From Bacillota bacterium (lineage in GTDB: Bacteria > Bacillota > UBA4882 > UBA8346), in assembly GCA_023394955.1 (NCBI GenBank), contig JAEWZY010000006.1, forward strand, positions 1 through 13,867: a stretch of DNA of 13,867 nt, given 5' to 3'. Shown here piece after piece: positions 13,830 to 13,867 of this stretch. How positions within the stretch are numbered: the stretch's first letter is position 1; each line of letters opens with the position of its first letter. A program made the position numbers and the translations under genes. The notes below the pieces were generated by a model. That model was not told the DNA's origin and searched no databases. It saw only the letters and a program-made list of their open reading frames with translations.

Positions 13830-13867
13830 ATGAAAAAGTTATCGATTTTATTAGTATTGGCTTTGTT
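13830..13867 (+). CDS. Start of an exported protein, truncated by the window end
   Basis: GGGAGG at 13814-13819 lies 10 nt before an ATG that opens the frame MKKLSILLVLAL, a positively charged start followed by a hydrophobic core, i.e. the beginning of a Sec signal peptide. Only 12 codons are visible. By its resemblance to the start of the receptor gene at 4970 it may be another solute-binding protein, but function cannot be decided from this. Confidence 0.75.
   Translation, partial: MKKLSILLVLAL

Overview
The window looks like a chromosomal segment of an anaerobic-type Bacillota (Firmicutes) bacterium. The grounds are an ISLre2-family insertion sequence, a PdxS/PdxT pyridoxal-phosphate synthase pair, strong AGGAGG-type ribosome binding sites, and a sugar ABC transporter without its own ATPase. 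The solute-binding protein has a signal peptide but no lipobox cysteine, which is unusual for a classical monoderm Firmicute. It may point to a diderm or deep-branching lineage; this is inference and no species is claimed.

Layout. (1) Positions 1-1666 hold an apparently complete ISLre2-type element with one full-length transposase gene, terminal inverted repeats and a second, subterminal inverted repeat; the window begins almost exactly at its left end. (2) Positions 1853-3373 hold pdxS and pdxT. (3) Positions 3669-4844 hold a ROK-family transcriptional repressor with a clear sigma-A promoter; its real start is the internal ATG at 3669. (4) Positions 4970-13582 hold a same-strand gene run: solute-binding protein, an intercistronic hairpin, a very long MalF-like permease, a MalG-like permease, a GH3 NagZ-type beta-N-acetylhexosaminidase, a SIS-domain sugar-phosphate isomerase/deaminase, a divergent ROK-like sugar kinase and a PIG-L (LmbE) zinc deacetylase. 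(5) Positions 13583-13829 are a non-coding stretch packed with stem-loops and a possible 14-codon leader ORF. (6) A further signal-peptide-bearing gene starts at 13830 and runs off the window.

How the genes work together (inference from families). An N-acetylglucosamine-containing oligosaccharide (chitobiose or a peptidoglycan fragment) is bound outside the cell and imported by the two permeases with an ATPase encoded elsewhere. The GH3 enzyme cleaves it to GlcNAc, the ROK-like protein phosphorylates the sugar, the PIG-L enzyme removes acetate, and the SIS enzyme converts glucosamine-6-phosphate to fructose-6-phosphate and ammonia. No NagA-type deacetylase or NagB-I-type deaminase is present. 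The set therefore resembles the archaeal Dac/GlmD chitin-catabolic logic more than the Escherichia coli nag pathway. The ROK repressor probably controls the run: a TTTCA-N3-TGAAA palindrome lies both in its own 5' leader and in front of the solute-binding protein gene.

The most unusual items are the substitute deacetylase/deaminase pathway, the kinase with an extra N-terminal region of about 155 residues, the 503-residue permease with two added membrane hairpins, the structured leader at 13583-13829, and the one-sided hairpin in the left end of the insertion sequence.
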